Shown: positions 1-11,029 of the stretch, in pieces | Layout of the letters: each line of letters begins with the position of its first letter | How positions within the stretch are numbered: position 1 is the stretch's first letter | Origin: Miscanthus floridulus | Taxonomy: Eukaryota > Streptophyta > Magnoliopsida > Poales > Poaceae | Assembly (NCBI RefSeq): GCF_019320115.1 | Contig: NC_089593.1 | Location: forward strand, 37,209,835-37,273,834 | Length of the DNA: 64,000 bases | Direction: 5' to 3' | Program-made: the position numbers and the translations under genes | Notes under the pieces: generated by a model | The model's database searches: none | Told to the model about the DNA's origin: nothing | What the model saw: the letters and a program-made list of their open reading frames with translations, nothing else

Positions 1-12
1 GGCAAGAATTTC

Positions 13-777
13 ATGATATGGCATACCAAGATGATATTGTGGTTGACTGTTATGTATTGCTATCATGCCACACAGGGGAAGCCTGAACAATTTACTCCTG
101 AGGAGGAGCAAAAGTTCTTGGCTGCCGATAACCTGTTTCGAGGCGCCGTGATTAGTGCACTTCATCCTAAGTACGAGAAAAACTACATATCTTGCATATC
201 AAGCAAAGAATTATGGGATGCTCTTGAGGCAAAGTTTGGAGTTTCTGATGCTGGTAGTGAGTTGTACCTTATGGAGCAGTTGTATGACTACAAAATGGTT
301 GAAAACCGTTCTATAGTCGAACAGGCTCATGAGATACATGCGCTAACAAAGGAACTAGAATATTTTCTATGTTTGTTGCTCGACAAGTTTGTGGTCGGCG
401 GTATAATCGCTAAACTACCACCTTCTTGGCGGGATTTTGCAACTTCTCTAAAACACAAGAGACAAGAGTTTAGCGTGGTTGAACTTATTGGATCTCTTGA
501 TGTTGAGGAGAGGGCGAGAGCAAAAGACAACCGTGGAAAATGAGTTGAGTCTTCTGCTGCCAATATGATGCAGAAGAAAAACTCATTTGCATCCCGTAAT
601 ATGAAGAAGAAGAACATGCAAGAGAACAACAATACAAAGCCTAAGCAGACTGTGCAGTTTAAGAAAAAAATAACAAGAAAGGTAGAGGTTGCTTTGTTTG
701 CGGGAGTGATCAGCATTGGGCAAGTGCGTGCCCAGACCGCAAATATAAGCAAGAAAAGAAATCAGCAAACGTGGTGA
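13..777 (+). pseudogene. copia gag polyprotein remnant with zinc knuckle
   Basis: The first 176-codon block ends in the copia gag signature around 'VVELIGSLDVEERARAKD', followed by a stop at 541. The same reading theme continues after the break, with a lysine-rich linker and a CX2CX4HX4C zinc knuckle at 690-740 (CFVC..HWASAC). Gag would form the virus-like particle and the knuckle would bind the element's RNA. The true start is probably upstream of the window, since the first methionine at position 13 falls inside the conserved gag region. The stop at 541 and the frame change make it a pseudogene. Confidence 0.85.
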
Positions 778-854
778 TTAGCGAGACTCGAGGAGGAACA
801 TCTAGGTATGGTAATTCTTTACCTTTTGTTCTTTCAGTTTGTCTTTCACCTGAG

Positions 855-2116
855 TGGTGGATGGACAGCGGTGCTAATATTCATGTATGTGTGGATATTT
901 CTTTGTTTACTTCCTATCAGGCCAACAGGACTTGAGCCTTGCTGATGGAAAACGGTTCGCATGCACGTGTTCTTGGTGCTGGTACGGTCATTCTGATGTT
1001 TATTTCGGGAAAGACGGTGCTATTAAAGAACGTACAACATGTCCCCTCCATCAAGAAGAATCTTGTTAGCTGTTCTCAAATGTGTCGCGATGGCTTTAAA
1101 ATTGTGCTTGAGTCCAATAAATGTGTTGTGTCGAGACATGGAACATTTGTTGGAAAATGTTATGATTGCGGAGGCTTGTTTCGCTTATCTTTGCTTGATG
1201 ATGTGTGTAATAAAGTAGTGAACAATGTTAATGTTTCGGATGAGTTGAATATATGGCATTTACGACTTTGTCACATTAATTTTGGCTGTCTCATGTGGCT
1301 TGCAAATCTAAATTTAATCCCAAAATTTAACTTAGTCAAAGATTCTAAATGCCAGGTGTGTGTAATCGAAACAACCGCGCAAGTCTCACAAAGCTGCTGA
1401 GGCGAGAAACTTGGCACAATTAGAACTCATTCATTCTGATTTATGCGAAATGAATAGCGAATTGACTAAATGCAGTAAACGATACTTCATGACATTTATA
1501 GATGATTGTACTAGATTTTGCTATGTGTATTTATTGAAAACTAAAGATGAAGCGTTGCATTATTTTAAAGTCTATAAAGCTGAGGTAGAAAATCAACTCG
1601 AGAAGAAAATCAAGCGTTTGCGGTCTGATCACGGGGGAGAATATTTCTCAAATTAATTTTCTGAGTTTTGCGTGGTGCATAGAATTATTCATGAGAGGAC
1701 GCCATCATACTCACCATAGTCCAATGAGATTGCAGAGAAAAAGAACCGCACTCTAACTGATTTGGTTAATGCCATGTTAGAGACTACGGGGCTATCTAAG
1801 GAATGTTAGGGTGAGGCCATATTGACAACGTGTCGTGTCATATCCTGAATAGGGTGCCCACAAAGAAAAAAAATACACCATTCGAGGAATGGAAGAGAAG
1901 AGATTAAATCTTTCTTACCTGCGAACTTGGGGTTATTTGGCAAAGGTGAATGTGCCAATAAACATAAAGCGAAAGCTTAGACCAAAGACCGTTGATTGTG
2001 TTTTTCTTGGTTATGCTATTCACAGCATGGGTTATAGATTTTTAATTATAAATTCTAGTGTTCCTGAAATGGCTGTTGATATAATCATGGAATCTAGAGA
2101 CGCTATATTTTTTTAG
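855..2116 (+). pseudogene. copia protease and integrase region, frameshifted
   Basis: An aspartic protease signature (WWMDSGANIH) is read at about 859-890. A frameshift near 925 separates it from the next block (939-1400), which continues the protease fold and ends in the integrase zinc-binding part: WHLRLCH near 1255, then CQVC near 1351. The integrase core follows in 1411-1656, with D in 'HSDLCEM' and D in 'RSDHGGEY'. The third acidic residue is in 'NEIAEKKNRTL' after a stop at 1654. The C-terminal 'KTVDCVFLGYA' motif appears in 1889-2116. Integrase would join element DNA to the host chromosome. At least four stops or frame changes disable it. Confidence 0.88.
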
Positions 2117-2229
2117 AATGAATTTCCCATGAAAAATGCACCTAGCATGACTAGTCATGAATTTATAATTCTCCATGAGCATGAAAATTTTACTCCGATA
2201 GAACAAACTGAGAAACCCTATATACAAAT

Positions 2230-3867
2230 TCTGAGGAGGATGACACTATAGTCATTAGAAAAAGTAAGAGAAAGAGGACTATAAAGTCTTTTGGTGATGA
2301 CTATATTATGTACCTTGTAGATGACACACCAATGACCATTGAAGAAGCATATTCCTTTCCTGGTGCTGGCTTATGGAAGAAAGCAGTACGGAGTGAGATG
2401 GATTCTCTTATGTCTAATAGAACTTGAGAAATAGTTGCTTGTCCCTATGGGTGCAAGCCTATAGAGTGTAAATGGGTGTTCAAGAAAAAGCTTAGCCCTG
2501 ATGGTACTATCGAGAGATACAAGGCAAGTCTTATGGCCAAGGGTTATACTCAAAAGGAAGGTGATGTTTTCTTTGATACGTATTCATCGGTTGCCCGATT
2601 GACTACAATTCAAGTTTTGCTTTCCCTGGCAGCCTCTTATGGTCTTATCATTCATCAAATGGACGTTAAGACAGCTTTCCTAAACGAAGAGTTAGAGAAG
2701 ATCTATATGAATCAGCCGGATGGGGTTGTAGCAAATGGTCCAGAAGGCAAGGTGTGTAAATTATTAAAGTCATTATATGGCCTGAAATAAGCTCCTAAGC
2801 AGTGGCATGAGAAGTTCGATAGAACTTTAACATCTGCTGGCTTTGTTGTGAATGAAGATGACAAATGTGTGTACTATCGGTATGGTGGGGGTGAAGGAGT
2901 CATTTTGTGCTTATGTGTTGATGACATACTGATCTTCGGATCCAACCTCAAAGTGATTGAGGAGGTGAATGAATTTTTATGTAATAATTTTAAAATAAAA
3001 GATTTGGGAGATGCTAATGTTATTCTTAATATCAAGCTTCTGAGAGAAGGTGATGGTGGGATAACTCTGTTACAATCCCACTATGTGGAAAAGGTGTTGA
3101 GTCGCTTTGGGTTTAGTGACTGTGAACCTGCTCTTACACCTTATGACCCTAGTATGCCATTGAGGAAAAATCAGAGAATAGCAAGGGATCAATTGAGATA
3201 TTCCTAGATCATTGGTTCGCTCATATATCTTGCTAGTTCAACAAGGCCTGACATCTCATTTGCTGTGAGCAAGCTGAGCCAGTTTGTGTCAAACCCGGGA
3301 GATGATCACTAGCGTGCTCTTGAGAGAGTGATGCGTTATCTAAAAGGTACTATGAGCTATGGTATTCGTTATACCAGACACTCGAAGGTGCTGGAGGGCT
3401 ATTGTGATGCCAACTAGATTTTTGATGCTAATGAGCTTTATGCCACAAGTGGATATGTGTTTTCGCTTGGAGGTGGTGTTGTTTCCTAGAAGTCTTACAA
3501 GCAGACTATCTTAACGAAGTCTACAATAAAAGCAGAACTCACAGCATTAGGCACCGCTACCTCTGAGGCTGAGTGGCTTCGTGATCTCCTTATGGATTTA
3601 CTAGTTGTTGAAAACCCCATACCGGGTATTTCTATGAACTGTGATAACCAGACTGTGATTACGAAGGTTAATAGTTCTAAGGATAACATAAAGTCTACAA
3701 GGCATGTTAATAGACGACTAAAATCTGTTAGAAAATTGAGAAGCTCCGGAGTAATAGCGTTGGACTATGTTCACACGTCTAACAATCTGGCAGATCAATT
3801 CACTAAGGATCTATCACGCAATATGATAGAAAGTGCATCGAGAGAGATGGGTTTAAGACCTACATGA
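2230..3867 (+). pseudogene. copia reverse transcriptase and RNase H, broken
   Basis: The RT starts around 'KPIECKWVFKKK' (about 2455), with 'QMDVKTAFLNEELEKIYM' near 2657 and a CVDD catalytic box (canonical YVDD) near 2914. RNase H follows, including '[16 protein letters not shown]' and the terminal 'STRHVNRRLKSVR..ADQFTKDLS'. In-frame stops interrupt it at the positions of 'LYGLK*APKQW', 'YS*IIGSL', 'DDH*RALE', 'DAN*IF' and 'VVS*KSY'. Each can be explained by one C-to-T or G-to-A transition from the expected Gln or Trp codon. The polymerase domains would copy element RNA into DNA, but this copy is dead. Confidence 0.93.
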
Positions 3868-4406
3868 AATTTACTATAGTGGTAACCTATTCTATGTGAT
3901 CGGAGATCCCATAAAATATGATGGTGAAATAAGCTAGTAGTAAATTATGAGGAAAGATCCTGAGTAAGACTTATTTTTTATGCATATCTTTCCTTTCTGT
4001 AAGGCAGGTTGGTTTTTACCTTAATGTGTTCCAAGTGGCTTGCTAAAGCAAAGATGTTGTCCTACAGAACATCTTTTGAGGAACACACCTATATGAGTCA
4101 GACTGCTGGTCACAATCTATGAGATTTGGGTGATCTCTAAATACTCATGAAAGGCACTGGAGTATGACTTATATGCTTTAAATAGAGGGGATGCCTTTTG
4201 CAGCCTAGTATCAGCTAAGAACTTTAATGACATTCACCTCACACAAAACTGTCAATTCAAGGCTTAGTCCATTATTTAGTTGTGACTCGATGAAACTATT
4301 GCTCTAGATGGATGTTCAACTTAACAGTCTCCATCGAAACACTGGTATAAAAAAGAAATGTGGTTCTGAGACTACTTTGTTACAAACCCTAGAGTTTGGT
4401 GGGGAT
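3868..4406 (+). other. copia 3' untranslated region and polypurine tract
   Basis: There is no open frame of note here. The stretch runs from the last stop codon to the G-rich tract GTTTGGTGGGGA just before the LTR, which is where plus-strand DNA priming would occur. Confidence 0.6.
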
Positions 4407-5501
4407 TGTTGGATATATTATGGGCTTAGCCCGTATAATATTTAATAAATCAAATAAAACTCTATGGTACATAACATTAAGGTTGTATGGTTTAATACCG
4501 TATGGGATTTTGACTGAACGTTTACTCAACTTATATGGTTGGAAATTATTCATCTTAATTGAGAAGCTGAGAAAAGAACAAAGGAGTACCACACGCGCGC
4601 GTGCCGCCGCCGGCCGGGCCGGACCGGTCCGTGGGCATGGGAGCGGGCTAGGCCGAGGCCTTAGGCATGGCGTGGCATGGCAAGGCGGGCGGGCGGGCGG
4701 GCGTGGCCAGGGTTTGCTACTTAATCCACATAATCACGGGAGTTTCTTTCCTTTATGGTCGAGGCGAACTGATTGCGCCAGTTATCGTCTCTTCCGCTCT
4801 CTGTCTCCTAGGATTCTTCGTTGCCTTTCTCCCTTCCCGTCACGGCCATAAATCCACAGTCCTCCATCATTCCACCATTTCGGCTTCGCTTCCGAGAGAG
4901 ACCACATCTCAGCAGCCCTTTGGCTTTCCCCATCCCGTACCTCTGCGCGCACGGAGGAGCGGGAGAGCAGGTGCCTCCGGAACCCTCGTCCACCTGTGAA
5001 TCCTGCACGGGGTGTGCGACGATTAGGTTTTTGAGGAGCGATTCCGCGACTGCTCGCTGAACCCGTTCCCGTCTTTTTCCTAGTGATCGTTGGAACCCGT
5101 CCCCGTCTTCTTCCTGTGTTCTTCCTGGTGATCGTTGGAACCCGTGGAACCCGTCCCCGTCTTCTTCCTGTGGATCGCTTGCGGAACCCATCTGGTGACC
5201 ATTCGTGGGACTGCACTGCGAACACCATCCTACATCGACTGTGGTCCACGACTTCGAGCAGCGCACTATGTCGACTAGTGTAAATGGAGCCTCCGATGCC
5301 CACGGCATGGGACCCTCCACTGGGTACAATCTCAACCCTGTATTTACCGCATTTTGTGTTCTTACTGTATCGATCTGTATGTCATACTTGCATGCTGTAG
5401 CGTTTGTCAGTGATATACACATGCACATATATGTCGTCACAAACCTTCTGATGTTTTATTTCTAGATTAAATTGATCATGAAAATGCCTAATTATCTAAC
5501 A
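4407..5501 (+). repeat. 3' LTR of the copia element (1095 bp)
   Basis: The LTR begins TGTTGGATA directly after the polypurine tract and ends TATCTAACA. These termini are inverted repeats with 8 of 9 bases matching and have the canonical TG..CA ends. The next five bases are ATGAC, which would be the target-site duplication, but the left copy is outside the window. A GC-rich core (about 4590-5200) contains short tandem units around 'TCGTTGGAACCCGT' at about 5085-5170. The right boundary is inferred from the terminal inverted repeat only. Confidence 0.7.
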
Positions 5502-6516
5502 ATGACATTCTCCCTGATCAGTAGTTTTACTAAATTAAGATAGAAGGATACTTTGGAACATGTATCATAAGAGTTTAAGTCAAAATAGCACTGAACATGT
5601 ATCATAAGAGTTTAAGTCAAATCTAATGCAGCGCACATTGCACCGGTGGGGCCTTGTCTTCTGCTTCTTGGATAGGATAGGCATTGCAATCTCGGCGTCA
5701 TGTTCCGGTAAACTCGGGGACTGATGAAAGTGCCTCTGAGTTTTCTTTGAAAAAGCTTGTTCTCTTCCTTGTTGTTTGACGACTGATGAAAGTCTGACAA
5801 AGACCATGTTTTTCGGCATATTATTTTGAAGAATATAAGTGTTCAGTTTGCTGCTGTAAGACCTTGATGATTCTTCGGCCTATTGTTTTAGTTGGTAGAA
5901 GAAATATACGTGTTCAGTTGCTGCTGTTAAGACCATGATGTACTATGTTTTTTGACATGATGTTAATGCCTTCTTGTTAAATCGATTGACGCTGATTATT
6001 TTCTTGTATTATAAGAACAGGGAGCTCACATATTTGTCCAATCTGAATTTTTGGGTGTTCGTTCAGTAGAAAAAGTGGACCATGGGAGAAGACTCTCCTG
6101 TGGCTTTAAAATAAGAAGGTGCCATGCTTCAAACCCGGGTCGGACGGGAGAGTCCTGCAGCTCACTGCTCTAACGGATCACACCGCGAGAAGCTTCCATG
6201 CACATTCGTTGTTGTGGCATGCATTTTGTTGGCTGGAGTTGCGTGGCAAAACCCGAGCTTGGGATTTCAAACCTTTCTGTTGTATCGATTCGCTTGCCGG
6301 AATAAGGCCAAGCCTGACTGACGCTGCTGATGTGGTACAACGGTCTGCAACGTAATGTCAGGAATTTTGAACATGTGTATGGCATTTGTTTTGTATATTG
6401 ATCACGTTTCCATCAAAGGATTCTGGTTCTGGAATCTGGAATCAAATTGTGCCATGGTCATTTTAAGCTGTCTAACTGCTGGAAAATAGTAAAAAGTTGA
6501 GTTATTAGGGCAACTA
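5502..6516. other. intergenic DNA with small tandem duplications
   Basis: No gene is recognised. Two local duplications are visible. A 29-bp unit (GAACATGTATCATAAGAG...) occurs at 5556-5584 and again at 5593-5621, period 37 bp. A unit of about 72 bp around 'GTGTTCAG.TTGCTGCTG' occurs at about 5840 and 5912. The 6110-6360 part is richer in GC and has short open frames without recognisable motifs. Confidence 0.5.
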
Positions 6517-7060
6517 CCAGTATATTGCCCGTGCTAACGCCACGGTGAAATCTAGAAAAATAAATAACTGAGACGAAAAAAATATAAATTCACAAACAAA
6601 TGACATTAACATTATGGTATCTATAGTCGTAAGTCTCATGTCTTGGTGTTCTAGCTATCAATATTTTATATGTCTGTTTTAGATCAGAGCTTTAGATTTA
6701 CTATTGTCACATTTTACTACTACGACCGACTTTCTTTTGGTTACATGTCTCCTCGAAAACTAATAGAACAGTGTAAATAGTTCCATTTTACTTTGCTTCA
6801 AGATCAGGAGGTATCAGCCCCACCATGAAGTGCTGCTTGCCCGCTTGCCGCATGAGGTTCCATCTTAAAAACTTTGCAATTCCTTTAGCTTTCTAATCCT
6901 ATACAAAATAGGAGTTTGTCAAATAAAAATGCAACTAATAGGTTCATCCTTCATGATTATTAAAACTAAACAGTCAGACATCATTAAAAAAAGTCTTGAT
7001 ATGCTGCATAGTTTACAACTTAATCCTAATTTGAGTTCCTGAGTTATTCCAAAGTTGTGG
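6517..7060 (-). mobile_element. Helitron 3' terminus on the minus strand
   Basis: Read on the minus strand, 6517-6546 contains a CCGTG..CACGG hairpin with a 7-nt loop, then CAATATA and a terminal CTGG. A T follows outside (A at 6516 on the plus strand). This matches the Helitron rule of a hairpin, about 10 nt, CTRR, then host T, and resembles the tails of the three plus-strand Helitrons further right. The 5' end of this element lies to the right and was not found, so the given right boundary is only where the next insertion begins. Confidence 0.6.
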
Positions 7061-8772
7061 TTGCCAGCAAACAGTTTTTTTTAAACGAATCAGACAGGAG
7101 AGCTGATGATTTTATTAAAAAGTAGATGAAACCTAGATTGGGCAAAACAAAAAGGATACAACTACGGCGCGGTTGGATTGGGCCATCAACACCTACCGAA
7201 CTCAAACTCAAGAGAAGAAGAAAAACAACTCTGGTTGGTCAGAATGGGACATCAGCACAAGCCCACACAGGCCGAAGCTCCGCACAGAACACACGTTCAA
7301 CCGCCTCCTAAACACCCACTAGCCGGTCACCACACTGCACCGCCAACAACCGGGCAACAGAGTCGTCAGGACAAAAACGCCATCGTCACCACTTGCGCCG
7401 TCGTTGGCGACGCTGTCCCACACCGAGGTAGCCTGCTGCCGAGCAGGGCTAACCGCCGTAGTCCGCTGCAAGCCATAGCTGCCTCTAGCGCTCGCCAAAA
7501 CCGACTCCGTCCACCGAGATCCAAGCGCGCACACCGTAGCTTCAGTGACCTAGCTACCTCATCGAAGGTAGAGGTGCCACAAACATCCTCCAGCTGTCAG
7601 TCGGAACGCCTCCTTGCACCAGAAACAGTCGCCGCTGAGCGGGACTACCCACCGCCACACCACGCAGGTCACCTCGGCAACACAAATCTACTGGCCACCA
7701 CCTCCCACGTCGGCCTCCTCGCCAACTCCATGGACACCTCCCATGCCTGCCTCCTCGCCAACTTCATGGTCCCACTGGCGCACGGTCTCACCAAACCGCC
7801 CTTCACTGCAAAACAGATGCGAGGCCCTCCAATCGCCGCGCCACCGCCCTCCTCCTGACCACGTTCCTCCATCGTGAGCACAGCAAACTTGAATCATCAA
7901 CTAGGCCTCCACCTTCCTCGCCACAATGCTAGCTGCCGCCGCAGACTGACCGAGCACGAGCTCCCAAAACGACGCCTCCAAGGAGGGATGTGATGCCACA
8001 GGCGCCGCCGGCGCCTGACCAAATAGTTAAGGTTTTCACCACAGAGAAGACACGCCGCGCACAGAGGAGTGGACCGTTCGATGATGGATGCTTCCATGGA
8101 AGAAAATGGCGCCAGAAGGCGTCGCCGCCATCGGCCCAAGAGGGACAAGGCTTTCGCCATGGTGCCTCAGCCCTGTCCGAGGCTATAGCCACGGCCCTTC
8201 TGCTGCGCCAGTCGTCGACCACGGACGGGAGAGTGGCAGCCACCACCTCTCGTGTGCGGAGTCCTTTGACTGGCCACCGCCAACAGCTACCCGACGTGCT
8301 GCAACCCCTGAGTAGGAGCGAGCAACGCGCCATGGTTGGGGAGGAAGGGACAAGCGGAGAAGGAGCCCGGCGTCATCCTCGCGCAGCCATCGGCTCTCGG
8401 CCGCCCGCCGTGCCGCCACCCACGCCGGCTGCGCCCCGACCAAATCCAGGCATGGGGCGCCGGATCTGGCCTGTAGAGGGGCGGAGTCGCCAGATCCGGT
8501 CGCCGGTGTTGCAGATCCGAGCGTCGGCCGCCGGAGCAACCACCACCAACATCGGGAAGAACTGCAACCGGGAAGAAAGAAGGAAGAAGGCCCCCGCTAC
8601 CACCATCCTCGCGGCTGCGCGACCTCCGGCAGCACACTCCGGCGACGGCAAGGAGGCATGGGGAGGGCGGGAGAAAAGGTGGGCGGTGGTGGCGTCGCCG
8701 CCCGTGCCGCCCAGACGGGGCGACCGTGGGGGCGTGGGGATACGAGGCGAGGGAGTTTGCCAGCAAACAGTT
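7061..8772 (-). mobile_element. poly(A)-tailed retroposon with 16-bp target duplications
   Basis: The 16-bp sequence TTGCCAGCAAACAGTT occurs at 7061-7076 and again at 8757-8772. A T-run follows the left copy at once. On the minus strand this reads as an AATAAAAT signal, a short spacer and a poly(A) tail, the usual 3' end of plant LINE-type elements. The body (about 7150-8755) is about 65-70% GC with long overlapping open frames on both strands. No endonuclease or reverse transcriptase motif is seen, so the element is non-autonomous or a truncated/retroposed transcript. Confidence 0.7.
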
Positions 8773-8807
8773 ATATAATTCTAATTTGAGTTACTGAGAT
8801 CTAGGAG

Positions 8808-8921
8808 TCTGTTCGTTTCGTCATAAACAATCGTGGATTATTTACTGCTGGCTGGTTTGGTGTGAGAGAAAAATATTGTTCTAGCTTATAATCCACGATC
8901 GTATACGAGCAAGCGAACAGA
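8808..8921. mobile_element. small hAT-like MITE (114 bp)
   Basis: The ends TCTGTTCG and CGAACAGA form an imperfect terminal inverted repeat of about 33 bp, sharing 'ATCGTGGATTAT' on both arms. The internal 'GTGTGAGAGAAAAATA' motif is shared with the other CCTGTTCG-type MITEs here. No clean 8-bp target duplication is visible. Confidence 0.6.
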
Positions 8922-9001
8922 CAAGCATGTGAGTGCAGCTAAAAAAAGCAGCCTAGTATACCTGTTGAGAGAACAGGAAAGAGAATTATTAATACATTAT
9001 A

Positions 9002-9005
<4 letters not shown>

Positions 9006-9035
<30 letters not shown>
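9006..9035. repeat. (GA)n microsatellite
   Basis: About 15 perfect GA dinucleotides. Confidence 0.95.
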
Positions 9036-9040
<5 letters not shown>

Positions 9041-9110
9041 TCAGCAAGAACATGTTGACTATGAAATACTGTCCCATTGCATTAGCCATAAATAGCAAGT
9101 TCCTCCATTC

Positions 9111-9253
9111 ATCGCCCTGTTCGCTTGGGCTTGTGTGGCTTATCAGCCGTACTTTTTCAGCCAACGAATAGTATTTTTCTCTCACACTAAATCAGCCAAC
9201 AGTACTTTCAGTCATGGCTTATCAGCCAAACAAGCCCAAACGAACAGGGCGAT
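9111..9253. mobile_element. CCCTGTTCG-type MITE (about 140 bp)
   Basis: The left end ATCGCCCTGTTCG and right end CGAACAGGGCGAT are perfect inverted repeats. Internally both arms share 'CTTGGGCTTG' and 'GCTTATCAGCC', and the middle has 'TTTTTCTCTCACAC'. Relatives lie at 46581, 51227 and 52913. Confidence 0.75.
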
Positions 9254-11029
9254 ACCTAGTGTTGGCAGCACCAGTCAATTTATCATTGCCACCTCCAATT
9301 TCCATGTTGTTCTATGCCTAAAATTTGAACAATTTGTACCCTATGAAGATACATGGTCATCTATCTGCATGTCCACCTAGTATATTGGAGTTAAAATCAA
9401 ACAAGCAGATGGGGCTTGAAAGTAATACGAGGTGAAGCAAATACATGTAAATCCATAATCTGCAACTGCAATATCTCAAAAAAAAACAGATTTCACTTAG
9501 CTCAACTCGAAAAATGACTAAGTGAATATCAATTTCAAATCCAGCTTATGACCGAACTTTTCTACCTGCATAGTAGCTTTCAAACCATAAGCTATGACAA
9601 CAACAGTGATATTTGCATTTGCAGCCATTTAAGATTTCTTTCCACTGTCTCCTCCATGCCATGCTATCGTTCACCCACCACATTGATATCCAATATCGTC
9701 AGCATGTGTTCCTGCAACCAGTATTCTTTTTGCATCTTTGGCTAATGGAAGGAATGAGTCTTTCTGACAAAGAAATGGATAGATATTTTTTTGAGGGAAC
9801 GAAATGGATAGATATTATAATTTCAGACCAGCACTTATGCTCAACATATGCCTACCGATAAAGAAATGGATAGATATTATGATTTCAGACCAGTACTAAT
9901 GCACAAGGAAAATACTATCCACCATCAAGTACTTTTTTTTTTACACGACACGATATTGTTCAGACTTGGAGATAGAAAACAGAAAGTAAATACAGTCATC
10001 ATGCACTGACCATCTACAAAATGTGAATCCTGGTGCCATGGCATCACCTTGGACTGCCCCTCATATAATGCCCTGCTTGTTTCCTTGGCTATTGGTTAGC
10101 GCCCTTTCACTATTTAATACCAAAAGAAAATCATAAGACCTTGTATAATAACTAAAATGGCTTCTGAGAACTTAAATCTAAGTTACATAAAAGAGAATTG
10201 GGTCAAAACATGAGAAAAGTGCCACAACAATAGTCCGGAATTTAGATGAAACATAATATGTTAATTAATACTGAATGAGAAATTACATGTATCTCAGACT
10301 CATTTGATCCTAAAAAGAGTTATGCATGAGATGAAGCAGACCAATCCAAAGGAGTGCTAAGGCTATTGTAATAATAAACATGCAGAACCCGTACTACCCT
10401 GTCTTCTTCCCAACTACTGTTTGGTCAAAATTTCTAGATCATCTCTCATGATCGATGATCGATTTCACTGAAAATGCAAGGAAAAAATTCCATACAAACA
10501 GGTTAGGGTTGCTTATCTGTCATATAACAAAATACAAAAAAAATGAGAAAAATATCGCATCCAAACCCTGTCTTCTTCCCAGCTACTGTTTGGTCGTTCA
10601 GCAAGCGCATATGCAAAGGAAGCAGATTGGTCGGGATTGAGGAGGAAGCGGATGGCCGGAGATGGGGAGGCCGCTCCATGGGTTGTCGTGGTGCAGTAGA
10701 GCATGTCGGTGTCATACTCAACGCTGGGGGGAGGAGGCCGGCCGCAGCATCACCGGACACCGTGGAGGCAATGGTGCAGGCAGCAATGAGCCTAGCAGCC
10801 GTCGCCCTAGCTGGCCACAGCGCACACCTTGGAGACGAAATTGGCGCCGGCCATAGCCGTCTTCCGGCTATGGTTCCGTGGCGGAGACCTGCACAGCTCA
10901 TAGGCGGAGGAAAGGTCTTCGGCAGCCTCATCTCGGACCCGCGTCGCTGCCACATCTTGAGACTGCGCCTCCGCATCCCGAGCCCACCCATGGCCGTACA
11001 GAACAAGGTGTACTCCTGGTTGAAAAACC
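9254..11029. other. intergenic DNA with GC-rich insert
   Basis: No gene is recognised. A unit of about 65 bp beginning GAAATGGATAGATATTAT is tandemly duplicated around 9800-9905. A 30-bp segment (CCCTGTCTTCTTCCCA.CTAC then TGTTTGGTC) is repeated at about 10397 and 10567. From about 10620 to 11010 the DNA is GC-rich and open in several frames. It could be a captured gene fragment inside the CACTA element that follows, but no family motif is visible. Confidence 0.4.

Larger units (their letters stand above)
1..5501 (+). mobile_element. Ty1/copia LTR retrotransposon, 5' end outside window, decayed
   Basis: The order gag, zinc knuckle, protease, integrase, reverse transcriptase and RNase H is that of the copia superfamily. 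The 5' LTR and primer-binding site lie left of the window. Coding sequence is broken by several in-frame stops and at least two frameshifts, so this copy cannot be autonomous. A noncoding stretch (3868-4394) leads to a purine-rich tract (GTTTGGTGGGGA, about 4395-4406) and the 3' LTR. The retroelement class is certain. The family is not identified. Confidence 0.93.

Noticed and set aside
6120..6180. tRNA-like segment with TTCAAACCCGGGTC
   Set aside because: No A box or arms at proper spacing on either strand.
7178..8778. Long GC-rich frames at 7178-7858 and 7990-8778 as genes
   Set aside because: They lie inside a retroposon with target duplications, are open on both strands, and lack any domain.
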